NCBI GenBank assembly: GCA_002633025.1
Contig: NMRB01000113.1
Coordinates: 519,854 to 583,853, forward strand
DNA: 64,000 bases
Direction: 5' to 3'
From: Notospermus geniculatus
Lineage: Eukaryota > Nemertea > Pilidiophora > Heteronemertea > Lineidae
Below the pieces are notes generated by a model. That model was not told where the DNA came from. It did not search any database and saw nothing but the letters and a program-made list of their open reading frames with translations. The position numbers and the translations under genes are program-made. This document shows, piece after piece, positions 43,078-54,400 of the stretch; position 1 is the first letter of the stretch, and each line of letters opens with the position of its first letter.

Positions 43078-44428
43078 ATTATGAGCATCGTCTGCATGCA
43101 TGCTTTTGTGCCGATCATAGCACTTTTGGCTCGGGAAGAACCAGCAGCAATCACCGCAACCTACCCAAGCCCCGCGCTCGCAATCTTGCCTGAAACAAGA
43201 CGGACAGGTATATTTACACACATGACGTTCACGATTTGAAAAGCCCGTGTCACAGCGATAACAATAATAAGATCTATTTACGAAAGCCTCCATACTTGTC
43301 AAAACAACGTAGTGGCCGTCGTGGTGATAAATATTAATTCTTTTGCGGCCGGCATCCTCAGGGCCCCTGTAGACAATGGCATCGAAGTATTCAGCAGAAA
43401 GAATGACAAGCTGGTAATTTGGCAGTCCGCAACCTACCCAAGCCCCGCGCTCGCAATCTTGCCTGAAACAAGACGGACAGGTATATTTACACACATGACG
43501 TTCACGATTTGAAAAGCCGGTGTCACAGCGATAACAATAATAAGATCTATTTACGAAAGCCTCCATACTTGTCAAAACATCGTAGTGGCCGTCGTGGTGA
43601 TAAATATTAATTCTTTTGCGGCCGGCATCCTCAGGGCCCCTGTAGACAATGGCATCGAAGTATTCAGCAGAAAGAATGACAAGCTGGTAATTAGGCAGCA
43701 CTTCCTGAAATTTTCCCCAATCATCCATGCTACAGGGGCCTAAGGGGACACCGGCTCTCTCGTAAAGCTTTCGGGCCAGCGCGGTTTGTTTTTCCCGCCC
43801 ATGCCGAATATTTTCCCACAGGGCAGGGTTCGATTCCCTCAACCTGTCGGCATGGGCTTGTGCCACCACTACAGCCCGCGCAAAACACAGATCGTCCGTG
43901 TTCTTAATTTGTAGAACACTCCGCATTTCATTTAATCGCGTCAACAAGTGTATCGCCCTACCTGACTGGTGACCGCCTCCTTGAGGTATGGCCACATGAA
44001 TAAAGTGCATATGAAGACTTTCGTCAATGGTAAATTCCTCATACGATTGTAAAACTTTCTCGACTGCTTCCATCACACGCAGGGCCGTCAGCTCATCCAC
44101 CCTCATGAATGGCAACCAGATCTCATGATCCAGCCGGGGATGCGAAATGGTCAGTCGTACCATGTGGTGGTTCGGCAACCCGGCCATGAAGTCATTCAAG
44201 ATGGCCTCAATCACACGAGCCAAGTGCACCTTGGTGGTTCGGCAGCCCGGCCATGAAGTCATTCAAGATGGCCTCAATCACACGAGCCAGGTGCACCAAC
44301 GTATCCTGGAAATTGGGGGCGAGGTCCATGGGGGTGAATCGAATTTCTACATCTCGTCCCTGCGTGCGGAAGTTGTTGACGCGCCGCCTCCTATCTGATA
44401 TGATTCTGTAAAGCGGGGCATCATTGTT
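42991..44428 (-). pseudogene. Polymerase gene N-terminal region (exon 7), with two tandem duplications
   Basis: The exon begins at 44,428 after TTTTCTTCAG with NNDAPLYRIISDRRRR. It carries LPFMRVDELTALRVMEAVEK, HVAIPQGGGHQSG, KNTDDLCFARAVVVAQAHAD, LYERAGVPLGPCSMDDWGKF and NYQLVILSAEYFDAIVYRGP with INIYHHDGHYDVLTSM. Cys/His clusters follow (YYCYRCDTGFSNRERHVCKY, CPSCFRQDC). These pieces are the usual leader of this polymerase family. A 67-bp duplication at 44,166-44,300 breaks the frame near the start, and a 273-bp in-frame duplication (43,155-43,700) repeats 91 residues. The frame ends in a stop in the 250-bp inserted DNA. Confidence 0.75.
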
Positions 44429-44484
44429 CTGAAGAAAAGAAACGGGTGCAAATTTACGACAGTCCGAACACGCGATGATTATTA

Positions 44485-45715
44485 GGAGGCTGGGAGGGGT
44501 AGTGATGCGTGACTCTATTTACCTGAACAGGTTCGTCATTATTTTCAGGCTCTTCGTCCTCTTCCATTGGCTCCTCTCGATTATCTTCTATTTGCTGAAA
44601 AAATATCTACGGTCGTCTTTACGGGTCTGTGATGCAATTAACTATTTTTTCAGCAAATCAAATACACTGAGAACAAAATCGAGACGGTTCAACTGCGCAT
44701 GAGCCATACCTCTAACGGGTCTCCGGCTGGCTGGGTTGCCGTGGAAGGGCCTGGTTGTGGTGATTTGGGTTGATCGTCCGCTGCAACGGACGGCCCTGGT
44801 TGCGGCGATTTCGGATGATCGGGCGCTGCACGTTGCGGGATTTCTTCCCATTTACCACCGATTTGCTGTAAATAGACAATACATCATGCATGTAACGACG
44901 ATTGTGCGGAGTCAGAATGAAAATAGAATTTTAGAGTAAAGAAAAAAGGGAGAAGGTACATACGCCAATGCCGCTAGGTCCTGGACGTGGCGAGGACGAA
45001 GGTCCTGCTTGCATCGGTTCTTCTTCCCTGACTGGCGGGGGATCCTGCAGCGCTTCTTCCACGCCTGGCGGGATTGGCGGGGTTTCCGGCTCGGAATCAT
45101 TGGAGGCTGGGAGGGGTAATGATGCGTGACTCTATTTACCTGAACAGGTTCTTCGTTATTTTCAGGCTCTTCGTCCTCTTCCATGGGCTCCTCTCGATTA
45201 TCTTCTATTTGCTGAAAAAATATATACGATCGTCTTTACGGGTCTGTGATGCAATTAACTATTTTTTCAGCAAATCAAATACGCTGAGAACAAAATCAAG
45301 ACGGTTGAACTGCGCATGAGCCATACCTCTAACGGGTCTCCGGCTGGCTGGGTTGCCGTGGAAGGGCCTGGTTGTGGTGATTTGGGTTGATCGTCCGCTG
45401 CAACGGACGGCCCTGGTTGCGGCGATTTCGGATGATCGGGCGCTGCACGTTGCGGGATTTCTTCCCGATTACCACCGATTTGCTGTAAATAGACAATACA
45501 TCATGCATGTAACGACGATTGTGCGGAGTCAGAATGAAAATAGAATTTTAGAGTAAAGAAAAAAGGGAGAAGGTACATACGCCAATGCCGCTAGGTCCTG
45601 GGCGTGGCGAGGACGACGGTCCTGCTTGCATCGGATCTTCTTCCCTGACTGGCGGGGGATCCTGCAGCGCTTCTTCCACGCCTGGCGGGGTTGGCGGGGT
45701 TTCCGGCTCGGAATC
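44485..45715. repeat. 617-bp tandem duplication of polymerase leader exons
   Basis: 44,485-45,101 and 45,102-45,715 are near-identical and in direct order. Each unit contains exon 5, exon 6 and part of exon 4 of the polymerase gene. The exon-4 part in the downstream unit has lost its original acceptor, so only exons 5' and 6' are likely usable there. Confidence 0.9.
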
Positions 45716-46283
45716 ATCCCAGAAAAAGGACAGGTCGGATTGTTGCGATGGTTGCTGCGGGGGAAAAAAAGACATACATGAGTACCTATCACCCGGCAAG
45801 ACATAGGCTGTTCACATATTATGGGGGCCTAGTTACACACCTCTCGCTGCTGAATGTTGTCTAAACGACCATTCTGCATCGCCTCCAATTCCACCAGGAA
45901 CTCACGGTTATCAATCAGTTCCGTGCACTGCAAAAAAAAAGATGATATTCACCATCCGAATTCAACCGTTACGCAAAAAGAAACAAACACTGCAGAAAAA
46001 ACTTACCGAGACAAGATTTTGAAATATATTATACAAGTACAGAATCCGATCATTCCGATGCATAAAGTTATCCCTTCGCAGCAACGCCGGCAAACGGATT
46101 CTTCTAGTCGTCTGAAAAAAAAATTGGAAGCCTGTTTGAAAGGGGTGCACGCAGGCGCCGAAACCGTGGTCATTGGACGCAAAAATGGGGCGAACGATAT
46201 TTTGAAAATCGTATTGCATGTTTACTTACAACCACGGCATTGAAATCCCGTATCGCCTGGTGTACTTCCGGCCGAGCAAACAT
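44523..46283 (-). CDS. Polymerase gene upstream exons 1-6 plus duplicated 5' and 6'
   Basis: Six exons with consensus splice sites, all phase 0: exon 1 46,230-46,283 (ATG; MFARPEVHQAIRDFNAVV), exon 2 46,007-46,111, exon 3 45,841-45,927, exon 4 45,581-45,754, exon 5 45,327-45,482, exon 6 45,140-45,211, then duplicated 5' 44,710-44,865 and 6' 44,523-44,594. Each is an exact multiple of three. Exons 2-3 look folded or coiled (RRIRLPALLRRDNFMHRND; ELIDNREFLVELEAMQN). Exons 4-6 are disordered, Pro/Gly/Ser- and Glu-rich (SPQPGPS twice, EEDEEPENNEEPVQ). They lead to exon 7 at 44,428. The 13-15 kb relative has one uninterrupted frame in the same place. The link of exons 1-3 to the polymerase rests on order, strand and phase. 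Confidence 0.65.
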
Positions 46284-46339
46284 TCGTTCTTATTTTCGAA
46301 AACGCGCCGCCTCCTTCAACCTTCGATATGAGACCAGGG

Positions 46340-47195
46340 GTTTTCACATGAAATATTACCCATCTCCCTCCCTGCAACAACCCTCCGCAGCTTGCCCTTC
46401 CGCAGGTAGAATCAATGGTTCATGTACTTCAGCGGTTCGCTGTCCATGGCCTTCTGAAACGTCAACTTATCACTTGGTTCCCATCTTTTTCATCCGCAAT
46501 CTCGTTGACTTTCCTGTGCCATGTGTTGACGAATGGGTGGCCGAATGACACTAATTCGTATAGTTTCTTGCATATGTTGTCATTTTTGGTGCGCATGTGA
46601 TGACCCTGCGGTTCAGCGCTTCGCACTTGTTCGTCCTCCTCTGTTGCTTTATCTGATCCAACCTGTCTATGGAGAAGTACTTTTGAATATTCCTATCTAA
46701 TTGATGACATCCTTGTTTGCTTCACTTAGGTTTTGGTAGCGCCCGTAAGGCAAGAACCTTGGCATGTCAACCTCCGTTCCCTTGCAAACTTTTGAGTGCC
46801 TCCTGCACATTGTATGATCATTGCAGAAACGTTGAAGCATGTCTCTCAAGGCTTGTTGGCCTCCATGATGAAGCTGTTACGACCACGCAACCGGGATAAC
46901 TCTTTGTAACTACAGCTTCGCACTGCCAGAGATAACTTCACCATGTATGTCGTCTTGTCTACCCAAGGGCCTAGTTCTGGCGTGATATCTATTGTCATGA
47001 GTGACTTCATTGTGATTCTTTTTGGAATAAATGTATATTCGAAGTCTGTCAGATTTTGTAACGCTTCAGGCATGTCATCTACAGAAAGACTATTTGCTAC
47101 TGCAATTGAAGGTTTTTTCTGTTTTTTTAGAGAATTTTTAAGTGTGGTAAATATATTCATTGTTGTCACTTGAAAGTGCCTTTGAAAGTACATTG
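46340..47195 (-). pseudogene. Transposase-like array, unit a
   Basis: Decayed copy with NIFTTLKNSLKKQKKPSIAV, ANSLSVDDMPEALQNLTDFE, YTFIPKRITMKSLMTID at its 5' part (46,846-47,193), then remnants of the Cys/His segment and the tail. Several frame changes. The same protein segments recur in units b-e. Confidence 0.5.
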
Positions 47196-47860
47196 CTCTG
47201 TTGCTTTATCTGATCCAACCTGTGTATGGAGAAGTACTTTTGAATATTCGCATCCTTGTCTGCTTCACTTAGGTTTATGTAATGCCCGTAAGGCAAGAAC
47301 CTTGGCATGTCAACCTCCATCCCCTTGCAAACTTTTGAGTGCCTCCTGCACATTGTATGATCATTGCAGAAACATTGGACCATGTTTGTCAAGGCTTGTT
47401 GGCCTTCATGATGAAGCTGGTGCGACCACGCAACCGGGATACGGTAACTCTTTGTCAATACACCTTCGCACTGCCACAGATACCTTCACCGTGTATGTCT
47501 TCTTGTCCACCCCAGGGCCTAGTTCTGGCTTGATATCTATCGCCATGAGTGACTTCATGAAACTGCGTAGCCTGTGAAAAAAACATTCCTAGTGGTCCAC
47601 CTGTCTTCCCGTTTCCTTGTGTGTTGCTGTGATGCTTGAGCCAAAGTCTTGCATGTTCATATCGAATGTCTCCCTCAGGGTAGTGAGTTGCATATACATG
47701 TATTTTGATTCCCGAATAACCTATCTACAGACAATCTCTCGGCAAAAGGGAAGTAATGTTGAAGTAAAAGTATTTTTTGTTGTAATTTTGTGTTAGAAAT
47801 GTTCTTCCATCTGTCACTGACGCATTGCACCCATCAAATCATAGTTTATCTGTGTTTCGT
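47190..47860 (-). pseudogene. Transposase-like array, unit b
   Basis: Partial copy: IPVAWSHQLHHEGQQALTNM, CFCNDHTMCRRHSKVCKGME, VDMPRFLPYGHYINLSEADK. The C-terminal KCEALNRR part is missing. Upstream remnant TLRETFDMNMQDFG at about 47,680. Confidence 0.5.
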
Positions 47861-47864
47861 ACAT

Positions 47865-48720
47865 GAAATATTACTCACCTCCCTTCCTGCAACAACCGTC
47901 TATTAAGCTTGCCCTTCCGCAAGTAGAATCGACGGTTCCTGTACTTCAGCGGCTCGCTGTCAATGGCCTTCTGTAACGTCAACTTATCACTTGGTTCCCA
48001 TCTTTTTCATCAATAATCTCGTTGACTTTCCTGTACCACGTGTTGACGTATGGGTGGCCGAATGACACAAATTCATATAGTTTCTTGTATATGTTGTCAT
48101 TTTTGGTGCGTATGTAGTGATCCTGCGGTTCAGCGCATCGCACTTCGTGTTCCTCTGTTGCTTTATCTAATCCAAGCAGTCTATGGAGACGTACTTTGCA
48201 TGTTCTCATTGATGACATCCTTGTCTGCTTTGCTTAGGATTATGTAATGCCCGTAAGGCAAGAATCTTGGCATGTCAACCTCCATTCCCTTGCAAACATT
48301 TGAGTGCCTCCTGCACCTTGTATGATCATTGCAGAAACGTTGGACCATGTCTCTCAAGGCTTGTTGGCCTTCATGATGAAGCTGGTACGACCACGCAACC
48401 GGGATAACTCTTTGTAAATACAGCTTCGCACTGTCAGAGATAACTTCACCATGTATGTCTTCTTGTCTACCCAAGGCCTAGTTCTGGCTTGATATCTATT
48501 GCCATGAGTGACTTCATTGGGATTCTTTTTGCAATAAATGTATATTCTAAGTCTGTCATATTTTGTAACGCTTCAGGTATGTCATCTACAGAAAGACTAT
48601 TTACTACTGCAATTGAAGGCATTTCCTGTTTTTTTAGAGAACTTTTACAAGTGTGGCAAATATATTCATTGTTGTCACTTGAAAGTGCCTTTGTTCTACA
48701 GTGTTGTTGATGAGATCATA
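47865..48720 (-). pseudogene. Transposase-like array, unit c
   Basis: GRQEDIHGEVISDSAKLYLQ, RVIPVAWSYQLHHEGQQAL, CNDHTRCRRHSNVCKGMEVD, then RTKNDNIYKKLYEFVSFGHP and VNEIIDEKDGNQVIS after a frame change. A 3' part is at 47,979-48,218. Confidence 0.5.
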
Positions 48721-48749
48721 TCCTCATCCGTATACACGGGAGCGCACCT

Positions 48750-48865
48750 ATGCGTCCCGGGTCCTTTGTGTCCCATGTCCTTTGTGTCCCAGGTTCTATG
48801 TGTCCCAGGTCCTTTTTTGTCCCGGGTTCTATGTGTCCTGGGTCTTTGTGCCCAGGTTCTAAAGT
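48750..48865. repeat. Minisatellite TGTGTCCCAGGTC
   Basis: Six to seven irregular units of about 18 bp (GTCCTTTGTGTCCCATGTCC type), separating the array unit from the plus-strand fragment that follows. Confidence 0.8.
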
Positions 48866-49209
48866 GTCTTCCGAAGAAAACAAGAGATGGTGTCATCCAA
48901 AAAGCTGGTATTAAACAAAAGTTAAGAGTTTCTGGGCGCCTACGGCTGGCTAAGAAAATCCAGGGTGGATCCACCAACCACCAGATGAATGTTTCATTGC
49001 ATAACAATCCTACTTCAGAAACAACCCGACTTTGCCACTATGAATTTATTCCCAACAATGACATTTGGAGCAAAGTTGGAGGTGACCATGGTGGAAAGTC
49101 TTTCAAGATGTGTTTCCAAGTTACCAATGTGAAGAATCGTAATTCGAAAGAAAACACAGTAGTTTTCTGTTGCTTCCGAGCAAAGGACTTAACGGGAAAA
49201 CATGCTTAA
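48862..49209 (+). pseudogene. Conserved protein fragment with GGDHGGKSFKM
   Basis: About 115 codons: CLPKKTRDGVIQKAGIKQKL, RLRLAKKIQGGSTNHQMN, then WSKVGGDHGGKSFKMCFQVT and NRNSKENTVVFCCFRAKDL. The GGDHGG-SFKM word recurs in transposase-like proteins of marine invertebrates and its Asp may be catalytic; both points are from memory. It is in frame with the minisatellite, which is fortuitous. It is the only plus-strand coding piece in the array. Confidence 0.45.
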
Positions 49210-49212
49210 GGG

Positions 49213-49875
49213 ACATGAAATATTACCCACCTCCCTCCCTGCAACAACCCTCCGCAGCTTGCCCTTCCACAGGTAGAATCGACGGTTCCTGTACTTCAGT
49301 ATCTCGCTGTCAATGTCCTTCTGAAACGTCAACTTATCACTTGATTCCCATCTTTTTCATCAACAATCTTGTTGACTTTCCGTCCTGTGCCATGTGTTGA
49401 CGAATGGGTGGCCGAATGACACAAATTCGTATAGTTTCTTGCATACGTTGTCGTTTTTGGTGCGCACGTAATAACCCTGCGGTTCAGCGCTTCGCACTTG
49501 TTCGTCCTCCTCTGTTGCTTTATCTGATCCAACCTGTCTATGGAGAAGTACTTTTGAATATTCGCATCTAATTGATGACATCCTTTGTTTGCTTCACTTA
49601 GGTTTTGGTAACGCCCGTAAGGCAAGAACCTTGACATGTCAACGTCCATTACCTTGCAAACTTTTGAGTGCCTCCTGCATATTGTATGGTCATTGCAGAA
49701 ACGTTGGACCATGTTTCTCAAGGCTTGTTGGCCTCCGTGATGAAGCTGGTGCGACCACGCAACCGGGATAACTCTTTGTAAATACAGCTTTGCACTGCCA
49801 AAGATAACTTCACCATGTATGTCTTCTTGTCTGCCCCAGGACTTAGTTCTGGCTTGATATCTATCGCCTTGAGTG
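49213..49875 (-). pseudogene. Transposase-like array, unit d (best preserved)
   Basis: Open frame 49,329-49,721: NMVQRFCNDHTICRRHSKVC, DMSRFLPYGRYQNLSEANKG, LDANIQKYFSIDRLDQIKQQ, RRTNKCEALNRRVITCAPKT, TYARNYTNLCHSATHSSTHG. The Cys/His spacing and the TNKCEALNR...PK...HSATHS block resemble the C-terminal half of Mutator-like or related transposases. I am not sure of the superfamily. Confidence 0.5.
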
Positions 49876-50136
49876 ACTCCATGAAGTCATTCGTAGTGGT
49901 CCACCTGTCTTCCCGTTTCCTTGTGTGTCGCTGTCATGCTTGAGTCAAAGTCTTGCATCTTTTTATCAAATGTCTCTCTCAGGGTAGTCACTTACATATT
50001 CATCTACAGACAATCTCTCGACAAAAGGGGAAGAAATGTTGAAATTAAAGTATTTTTTGTTGTAATTTCGTGTTAGAAATGTTCGTCCATCCGTCACTGA
50101 GGCATTGCACCCATCAAATCATAGTTTATCTGTGTT

Positions 50137-50345
50137 TTGTACATGAAATATTACCCACCTCCCTCCCTGCAACAACCCTCTATTAAGCTTACCCTTCCGC
50201 GGGTAGAATGGACTGTTCCTGTACTAAAGCGACTCTCTGTCAATGGCGTTCTGAAACGTCAACTGATCACTTGGTTCCCATCATTTTCATCAACAATCTC
50301 GTTGACTTTCCTGTGCCATGTGTTAACGAATGGGTGACCGAATGC
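50137..50345 (-). pseudogene. Transposase-like array, unit e (end only)
   Basis: Only the last 200 bp of the unit (the TACATGAAATATTACCCACC to GAATGGGTG stretch). It closes the array at its right side. 50,345-50,840 holds nothing I recognise. Confidence 0.6.
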
Positions 50346-50978
50346 AAGGATTAGCAGGATCTTGTGTTCCTTGGAACAACGTGTTTCCTGATCAAATGTT
50401 TCAGGTAAATCGCAAACAGTTCTTCATTCATCTACCCAGATCTTGTTGCCTCACCGATTGATCTAGGTGGCGCACCCGAGATTAAGTGATTACTGTAGTT
50501 TACGCTTCGAAAGATGAACATTAGAGGGATGGTATTACCAGCAGCGTTAATCGTGTAGGTGACGGTCACCTGTTCACCTCGTTCTGGAGACGTGACGGCG
50601 CCAATTAGCTTCTCACCCCTTGCGGCAACTCGATTTTCTGCATGTTAGCGGTCGCACGTTTTTCCACTTCACGGATCTCAACAACTTTGCAAGCAATTAT
50701 AGCCCCAAGACGTTCCTCCAACAGGGAATAGGTGCAGTAACTTGCACTGTGCCCAGGGAATCTTTATTCCATCGCCCGAAAGGACTTTTCAAACAGTTCG
50801 TTCGCTTGTCATTTCGCTTGTATCACCTTGTGCAAATACTTCCGGGTTCATTGGCTGCCACAAGAATACACTTCATACTTAGCTATTTGGCAATGTTTTT
50901 ATGCATGTTATTATAGAGTACAGAGTATAATAATTTGTTTTAAGTCTGACATGTCTCACTCTGATTATACAGTGATTT

Positions 50979-51430
50979 CTAATCCTTTAATAATTCCGTG
51001 TAGTCATTCAGACATTGCTGTGTCATGTCAACAAAGAAATTTGCAAAGGGATGGCAACAAACTACAAGATCACTGGAAGCATCAGAAATGGGTCCCAATT
51101 TCGGCACCGAACCGTCACGCACTATTTTCTTCATCAGCTTTCCAATTGAATAAACTTCACTTGAATCTGTCTGAGCTTGTCCTGAAGGAACCCTCAACTC
51201 CGGAGCCACATGTAATGTTTAATGGCATACTACACCTTATTTTCCTCATCAGACAGAAAATATCGCCTTGGACACTTCTTCAACTTTGCTTTTCCGAAGT
51301 CAATTATCTTTGGACACTTCTGCAAAATTATCAAGACATTTTTTGCATGCAGGTCATTGTGGAGTATGCCACGACTATGGATAAATGATAAAGCATTTGC
51401 TATATCTGCACATATTAAAATCCACACACT
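50979..51430 (-). pseudogene. Protein kinase domain fragment, copy 1
   Basis: ILICADIANALSFIHSRGIL, HNDLHAKNVLI (catalytic loop with HND), KIIDFGKAKLKK (DFG), then APELRVPSG (subdomain VIII) and DSSEVYSIGKLMKKI (subdomain IX). A frame change lies between DFG and APE. The ATP-binding lobe is absent. Copy 2 is at 60,600-61,050. The family is a Ser/Thr- or Tyr-kinase-like group I cannot name. Confidence 0.75.
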
Positions 51431-51458
51431 TCTTCAACGTTGCTTTTCCGAAGTCAAT

Positions 51459-54400
51459 GGGGAACCCGCCCTGCGGTTTATCCTGACGGGTGTAGCGTTT
51501 TTAACATGTTTAATGATCATAATTTAGGGCAATGCTACACAAAAGTAGGGTTCGGATACGATGGACACAGACACAATGTATAATGATATTGAACTTTTAA
51601 TTATTTTCGATAAAACAATATAATCACATGCGACACATCAGACAGGTGGCTCTGCTGCTATATCTAGTAATGTATTCCATATACAGAATCGTGCTTTGTA
51701 TCCTGCATAGACACTACTAGTATACTGCCTGATCTGACTAGATAATTCCCTCCGTATATTTTTGGCCGGGGCCACGGTTAACCTCACTAGACACGCACCT
51801 TATGATGTCACGAGATCAACTGATGATCAAATAGCGCGCCCATGACGCCATTTATACTAAAACCGGCGAAACGCCAACCAATCGGTAACGCCGTTATATT
51901 TCAAAGCCCGTGCCTGATTGGCTGAAATTTGGACTGGACGGAATTTTCTCACCGAACGGAACCTAAACATCAACTTCTAACAATGATTACATTTAAAGCT
52001 GAACTAGATCGTTAAAAGCAGCGCACGGGAGGTTTTAAAAAATAAGCCGCGCCATGGCGCGGCTTAAATGTCAAACAAGTGCCCATCCGCCATGTTCCAA
52101 ACGCCCGTCCGCCATGTTTTGAATGTCACTCCAGACCCAATAGACTTCCAATGTCTGTGGTGGCGCCAGCGTATTCCAAATCCAATTGGCCAAGGAGTCG
52201 CATCATGGCCTCGTATTCAAGTACACGAACATTGTACACGGCAGTACATGAGGCATCAATGTACGCATCACAATCACTGCAAACAAAACAAAATAAACAT
52301 TAGATAGCAGGATAAAACGAGAAATAGGCTATACGCAGGCATTACGAAAATAATAATTGAACTTTCAGTACATTTGGACTGGGAACAGGCCGGAACTTTC
52401 CATACGCAAACATTGTTGGAATGCACGGACGAAGAAGGGCGAGGCCAAGGTCAATTGAAAAGGCCTAGCAGGTCAACCACACGGCTCGATAAAACTAATT
52501 AGACCGACTAATGAAAAGTAATGAAAGTAACCTACCTTTCAAGATGTGAAAGCGTGTGACTTTATCCGTTCTAACACAGGAAAACACGAAAAAATACACA
52601 CACGGGTGTCCTTCTCTGACTACGAAATCGCCATTTTGTATCCTAGGCCTATGTAATCTGACCTTGACGCAATCACCCATACATAACATTTTGTGAATTT
52701 TTACATTGTAATAAAGAAATTCAATTTCGAATAGAGGAATGTAAGAATTTATACAATGTTATGCGTGGATGATTGCGTCGAGGTCGGATTACATATATGT
52801 AGGCCTAGAATACAAAATGGCGATTTCGTAGTCAGAGAAGGACACCCGTGTTTGTATTTTTTCGTGTTTTCCTGCGTTAGAACGGATAAAGTCACACGCT
52901 TTCACATCTTGAAAGGTAGGTTACTTTCATTACTTTTCATCAGTCAATCTGATTAGTTATATCGAACGGTTTGGTTGACCTGCTATACCTTTTTCAACTG
53001 GCACTGGCCTCGCCCTTCTTTGTTTCATTCTAACAATGTTGGCGTATGGAAATTTTCGGCTCGCTCCCAGTCCGAATGTACCATGAAAGTTCAATTTTTA
53101 TTTTCGCAATGCTTGCTGATAGCCTATTTATCGTTTTATCCTTCTAACTAATGTCTAGTTTGTTTTGTTTGCAGTGGTTGTGATGCCTACGTTGATGCCT
53201 CATGTACTGCCGTGTACAATGTTCGTGTACATTTCATACGAGGCCATGATGCGACTCCTTGGCCGATTGGATTTGGAATACGCTGGCGCCACCACGGACG
53301 TTGGAAGTCTATTGGGTTTGGAGAGACATTCAAAACATGGCGGACGGGCGTTTGGAACATGGCGGATGGGCACTTGTTTGACATTTAAGCCGCGCGATGG
53401 CGCGGCTTATTTTTTAAAACCTCCCGTGCGCTTCTTTTAACGATCTAGTTCAGCTTTAACATACGCAGAGTCGAGGTAAACCGCACATACAATTACAAGA
53501 TAAGATAATCTTCTATCATTAAACAACGTTTCACGAAAATTCTATGTTTAAAACTTGCCGAACATGCAATACGATCACCACGTGCTAACATAAATCAGGG
53601 CGCGTCACACGACGTCATGACCTGAGGCGGCTAGGCCGCGGTGAAACGGCCGGAAATAATGGCAAAATACACGTAGGAAAGCTCAAGTCGCCTTACAATC
53701 TCGGTTGGAAATGAAAATATGACCTACAAACAGTCACAGGGGTAAGTTTCAATAATATTCTATATATAATAGCTCTGTAATCAGCGCCGAAATCAGGCAG
53801 GAAATACCGATCACAGATCGTAATGAAGTCGCCCGGCAGGGCTGTCGGGCGAAAACACGTGTCAAAACTGTCTTAAAAAACCATGATTTCCATGCAGTCG
53901 TGTGATGAACCAAATTTTTCCGGCAATTCCAGGTATATATAAATATGACGTTAACAGTTCATAGGATTCGCATGTGCGGTTTACGAGTACTAAATTTTTG
54001 AAAAGTTGAGTCGGGAGACTGAGCAGGGTACAAATGTACGTGTCATTACATTACAGCATAGCGCAATGCAATACAATACATGACGCGCTCTGTGGTGTCA
54101 CTACGTCAACAAATGACATATAATGCATAGGCTAGGCCCGGCAGCACACACGGATGTGGACCACACCCAATGACAATGCGTTGCGTGACTGCGGATGATT
54201 ATGCTGATCTGAGTCCAATTTACCTGAGGTTAATACTGCAGAACAGGTAAGCAATTCGTTGTCTTTAACTGATATTCTGAGCTCTAATTATGAATCAAGA
54301 AAACTTTTTTTCTAGCTGCGGAGGTTCAACTATTGAAGGGTAAGTCTAAATTAAGGAATCTGAGGAAGGAGTCTGCGGCCTAGGAGAAAGAAGGGGGAAC

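Noticed and set aside
52068-53440. Similar proteins on opposite strands near the ends of the palindrome
   Set aside because: They are the same arm sequence read from both sides; no start, splice site or family motif supports coding.
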